A program made the position numbers and the translations under genes. DNA of 64,000 nucleotides from Dyadobacter bucti (lineage in GTDB: Bacteria > Bacteroidota > Bacteroidia > Cytophagales > Spirosomataceae), in the NCBI RefSeq assembly GCF_005869225.1, contig NZ_SWFP01000008.1:124001-188000 (forward strand), read 5' to 3'. How positions within the stretch are numbered: position 1 is the stretch's first letter; every line of letters starts with the position of its first letter. The notes beneath the pieces are model-generated. The model had not been told where the DNA came from. It made no database searches and saw only the letters and a list, made by a program, of their open reading frames with translations. Below, in pieces: positions 62,874 through 64,000 of this stretch.

Positions 62874-62907
62874 AAAAGTGGCTTTCCGCATGGATCGCCA
62901 CTTTTTT
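62874..62907. terminator. Bidirectional hairpin after the COG4315 gene
   Basis: aaaagtggc (62874-62882) and gccactttttt (62897-62907) form a stem ending in T residues on the plus strand and T residues from the A-run on the minus strand. It separates two convergent genes. Confidence 0.75.
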
Positions 62908-62933
62908 AGTGAACGGCCTTAAAATTACATTGT

Positions 62934-63764
62934 TTACCTGCCCCAGCCGGTGATCAGGTTTTCGAATTTTTCCTGCAGAAAGAGTGTACGTTTTCCCGCC
63001 AGTCCATCCGCCACAGGCAGTTCGCCGATCTGAACTACTGGCATTACCCACTTAGTTGTGCTTGTTGTGAAAATCTCATCCGCGGTTACCACTTCTCTGT
63101 AAGTCACCGGACGCACTTCTATCTCAAAATCCGATGCGGCGAGTTCCAACACAACCCGGCGCGTAATCCCATTTAAAATATTGCGGTCAGAGGTAATCAG
63201 CTTGTCCCCGCTGAAAATAAAAATATTGCTTCTGGTAAGCTCGCTCACTTCTCCGTCCTTGTGAAACAACAGATCGGCTGCCTGCTGCCTTCGCATTTCT
63301 TCCGCCATGAGCACCATGTGTACGTAGTTCGTAGTTTTGACCTCCGGCAGGTCACGCACATATTCGTAAGGCAGTACTTTTATTCCTTTCAGCCTCCCCG
63401 CGGGATTATCCTGCGGAAGCGGCTCCGTCCGAATCAGGAAATTAGGTTCTACGACATTTACACTATCCGGCGCATACCCGCCCGTCAGTACAAAGCGAAA
63501 AGCAACTTCGTTTTCACCCGACATGGCCAGTAAGTCCGCCAGTACTTTTTCGGTTTCCCCCTGCGTGGCAGGCAAAGTCAGTTTGAGCAAACGGGCCGAA
63601 TTTTCAAATCGCTGCCAGTAATCATTCCATCGGAACGGTACGCCATTGTATGTCCTGAAATAATCAAATAATCCAAAACCGCGCAGCAGTCCCAGGTCGT
63701 TCGTTTTGAAAACAGGGCTGTCAATTGGTAAGATCTCCCCGTTGAAATATTGATAAAAAGGCAT
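62934..63764 (-). CDS. Class IV aminotransferase (branched-chain aminotransferase/4-amino-4-deoxychorismate lyase family)
   Basis: This 276-residue PLP protein has the class IV fold: RGFGLFDYFRTYNG near the start, PLP lysine in EVKTTNY (Lys143), the conserved glutamate in GEVSELTRSNIF (Glu177) and GITRRVVLELA. The length and GLFDYFR motif resemble bacterial aminodeoxychorismate lyase or D-amino acid transferases rather than IlvE. The substrate is not assigned; folK elsewhere would fit a folate role, but adjacency is lacking. Confidence 0.86.
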   Translation of the reverse strand: MPFYQYFNGEILPIDSPVFKTNDLGLLRGFGLFDYFRTYNGVPFRWNDYWQRFENSARLLKLTLPATQGETEKVLADLLAMSGENEVAFRFVLTGGYAPDSVNVVEPNFLIRTEPLPQDNPAGRLKGIKVLPYEYVRDLPEVKTTNYVHMVLMAEEMRRQQAADLLFHKDGEVSELTRSNIFIFSGDKLITSDRNILNGITRRVVLELAASDFEIEVRPVTYREVVTADEIFTTSTTKWVMPVVQIGELPVADGLAGKRTLFLQEKFENLITGWGR

Positions 63765-63946
63765 ACAACTGATCGGTTAAATACAATGCGCACTGAATCC
63801 CAAATATATTGAAATGTTCGCGTTTACTTCGGAATCACCGGAAACCGGACATTTTTTCCTATTTTGCAAACATCTCCGAACTGGAAAACCGTTATCCTTA
63901 AATCTCGCAGGAACTGTGATTAGCGCAGCTCTTTATTATACTTCGA

Positions 63947-64000
63947 ATGATTAACCCTGAACAATTACTCCAGAAACTGCAAACCGAGTTCGATCAGCAT
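63947..64000 (+). CDS. 5' end of an unidentified gene cut by the window edge
   Basis: An ATG at 63947-63949 opens a frame of 18 codons (MINPEQLLQKLQTEFDQH) that reaches the right edge. It is divergent from the aminotransferase gene, with a 182-base AT-rich gap. The segment is too short to name. Confidence 0.5.
   Translation, partial: MINPEQLLQKLQTEFDQH

Noticed and set aside
1-64000. CRISPR arrays, tRNA, rRNA, phage and insertion sequences
   Set aside because: No repeat-spacer pattern, tRNA arm signature, transposase or integrase was seen on reading through both strands; small non-coding RNAs cannot be excluded.

Overview
The window looks like chromosomal DNA from a Bacteroidota bacterium, most probably a Cytophagales member related to Dyadobacter or Spirosoma (the genus is an inference). 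The evidence is the lineage-restricted families it carries: GldB, fused SecDF, DUF4295 behind L33, DUF4293, DUF6089, DUF4249 paired with a TonB-dependent receptor, DUF2911, DUF1573, and a Bacteroidota-style LptD. Several upstream regions also contain the Bacteroidota -7 promoter element TAnnTTTG. I found about 60 protein genes. I saw no rRNA, tRNA, CRISPR array, phage or insertion sequence.

Layout. 1-5 kb: a truncated PSD1-type c-heme lipoprotein gene, a DUF1338 dioxygenase, a DUF4160 remnant coupled to DUF2442, a secreted two-domain hydrolase and a small coiled-coil protein. 5-13 kb: a 3-hydroxyisobutyrate dehydrogenase-like oxidoreductase, an acyl-CoA carboxylase beta subunit, MlaD, a cell-wall amidase facing LptD, and a DUF1573 protein. 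13-20 kb: a fused E1 alpha/beta dehydrogenase followed by an orphan sugar-phosphate transferase, a two-domain FKBP lipoprotein, endonuclease III, an ECF sigma factor with a small overlapping partner gene, and a YjjG nucleotidase. 20-24 kb: a PhyH dioxygenase, a trypsin-like protease, DUF2911 and two DUF6089 outer-membrane proteins. 24-27 kb: an ABC ATPase, an FtsX-like permease with a histidine-rich loop, and a DUF3299-like protein, probably a metal-linked operon. 27-33 kb: an isolated nuoH, gldB, an NAD(P)-binding protein, a TlpA-like thioredoxin, gatB and a cytochrome c lipoprotein. 33-37 kb: rpmG, DUF4295, ftsY, rimO and DUF4293. 37-46 kb: kpsF/kdsD, recQ, purD, ricT, anmK and lhgO. 46-60 kb, all on the minus strand: an amino acid permease, secDF, a small membrane protein, a P1 peptidase, DUF4249 with a TonB receptor, folK, rpmB, a two-component system, a GlcNAc-kinase-like gene and a small cytochrome b5. 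60-64 kb: a lipoprotein, thiL, a COG4315 lipoprotein, a class IV aminotransferase and the first codons of a rightward gene.

Many genes are single transcription units closed by clear hairpin terminators. Envelope biogenesis is a recurring theme (LptD, MlaD, SecDF, FtsY, amidase, AnmK, GldB, KpsF/KdsD), mixed with translation and cofactor genes. The most interesting candidate is the 24.4-26.8 kb ABC/DUF3299 operon. Nothing here is plainly a new defence or mobile system. The other notable points are gene displacements (nuoH, rpmB), fusions, a decayed toxin-antitoxin-like pair and small unrecognised proteins.
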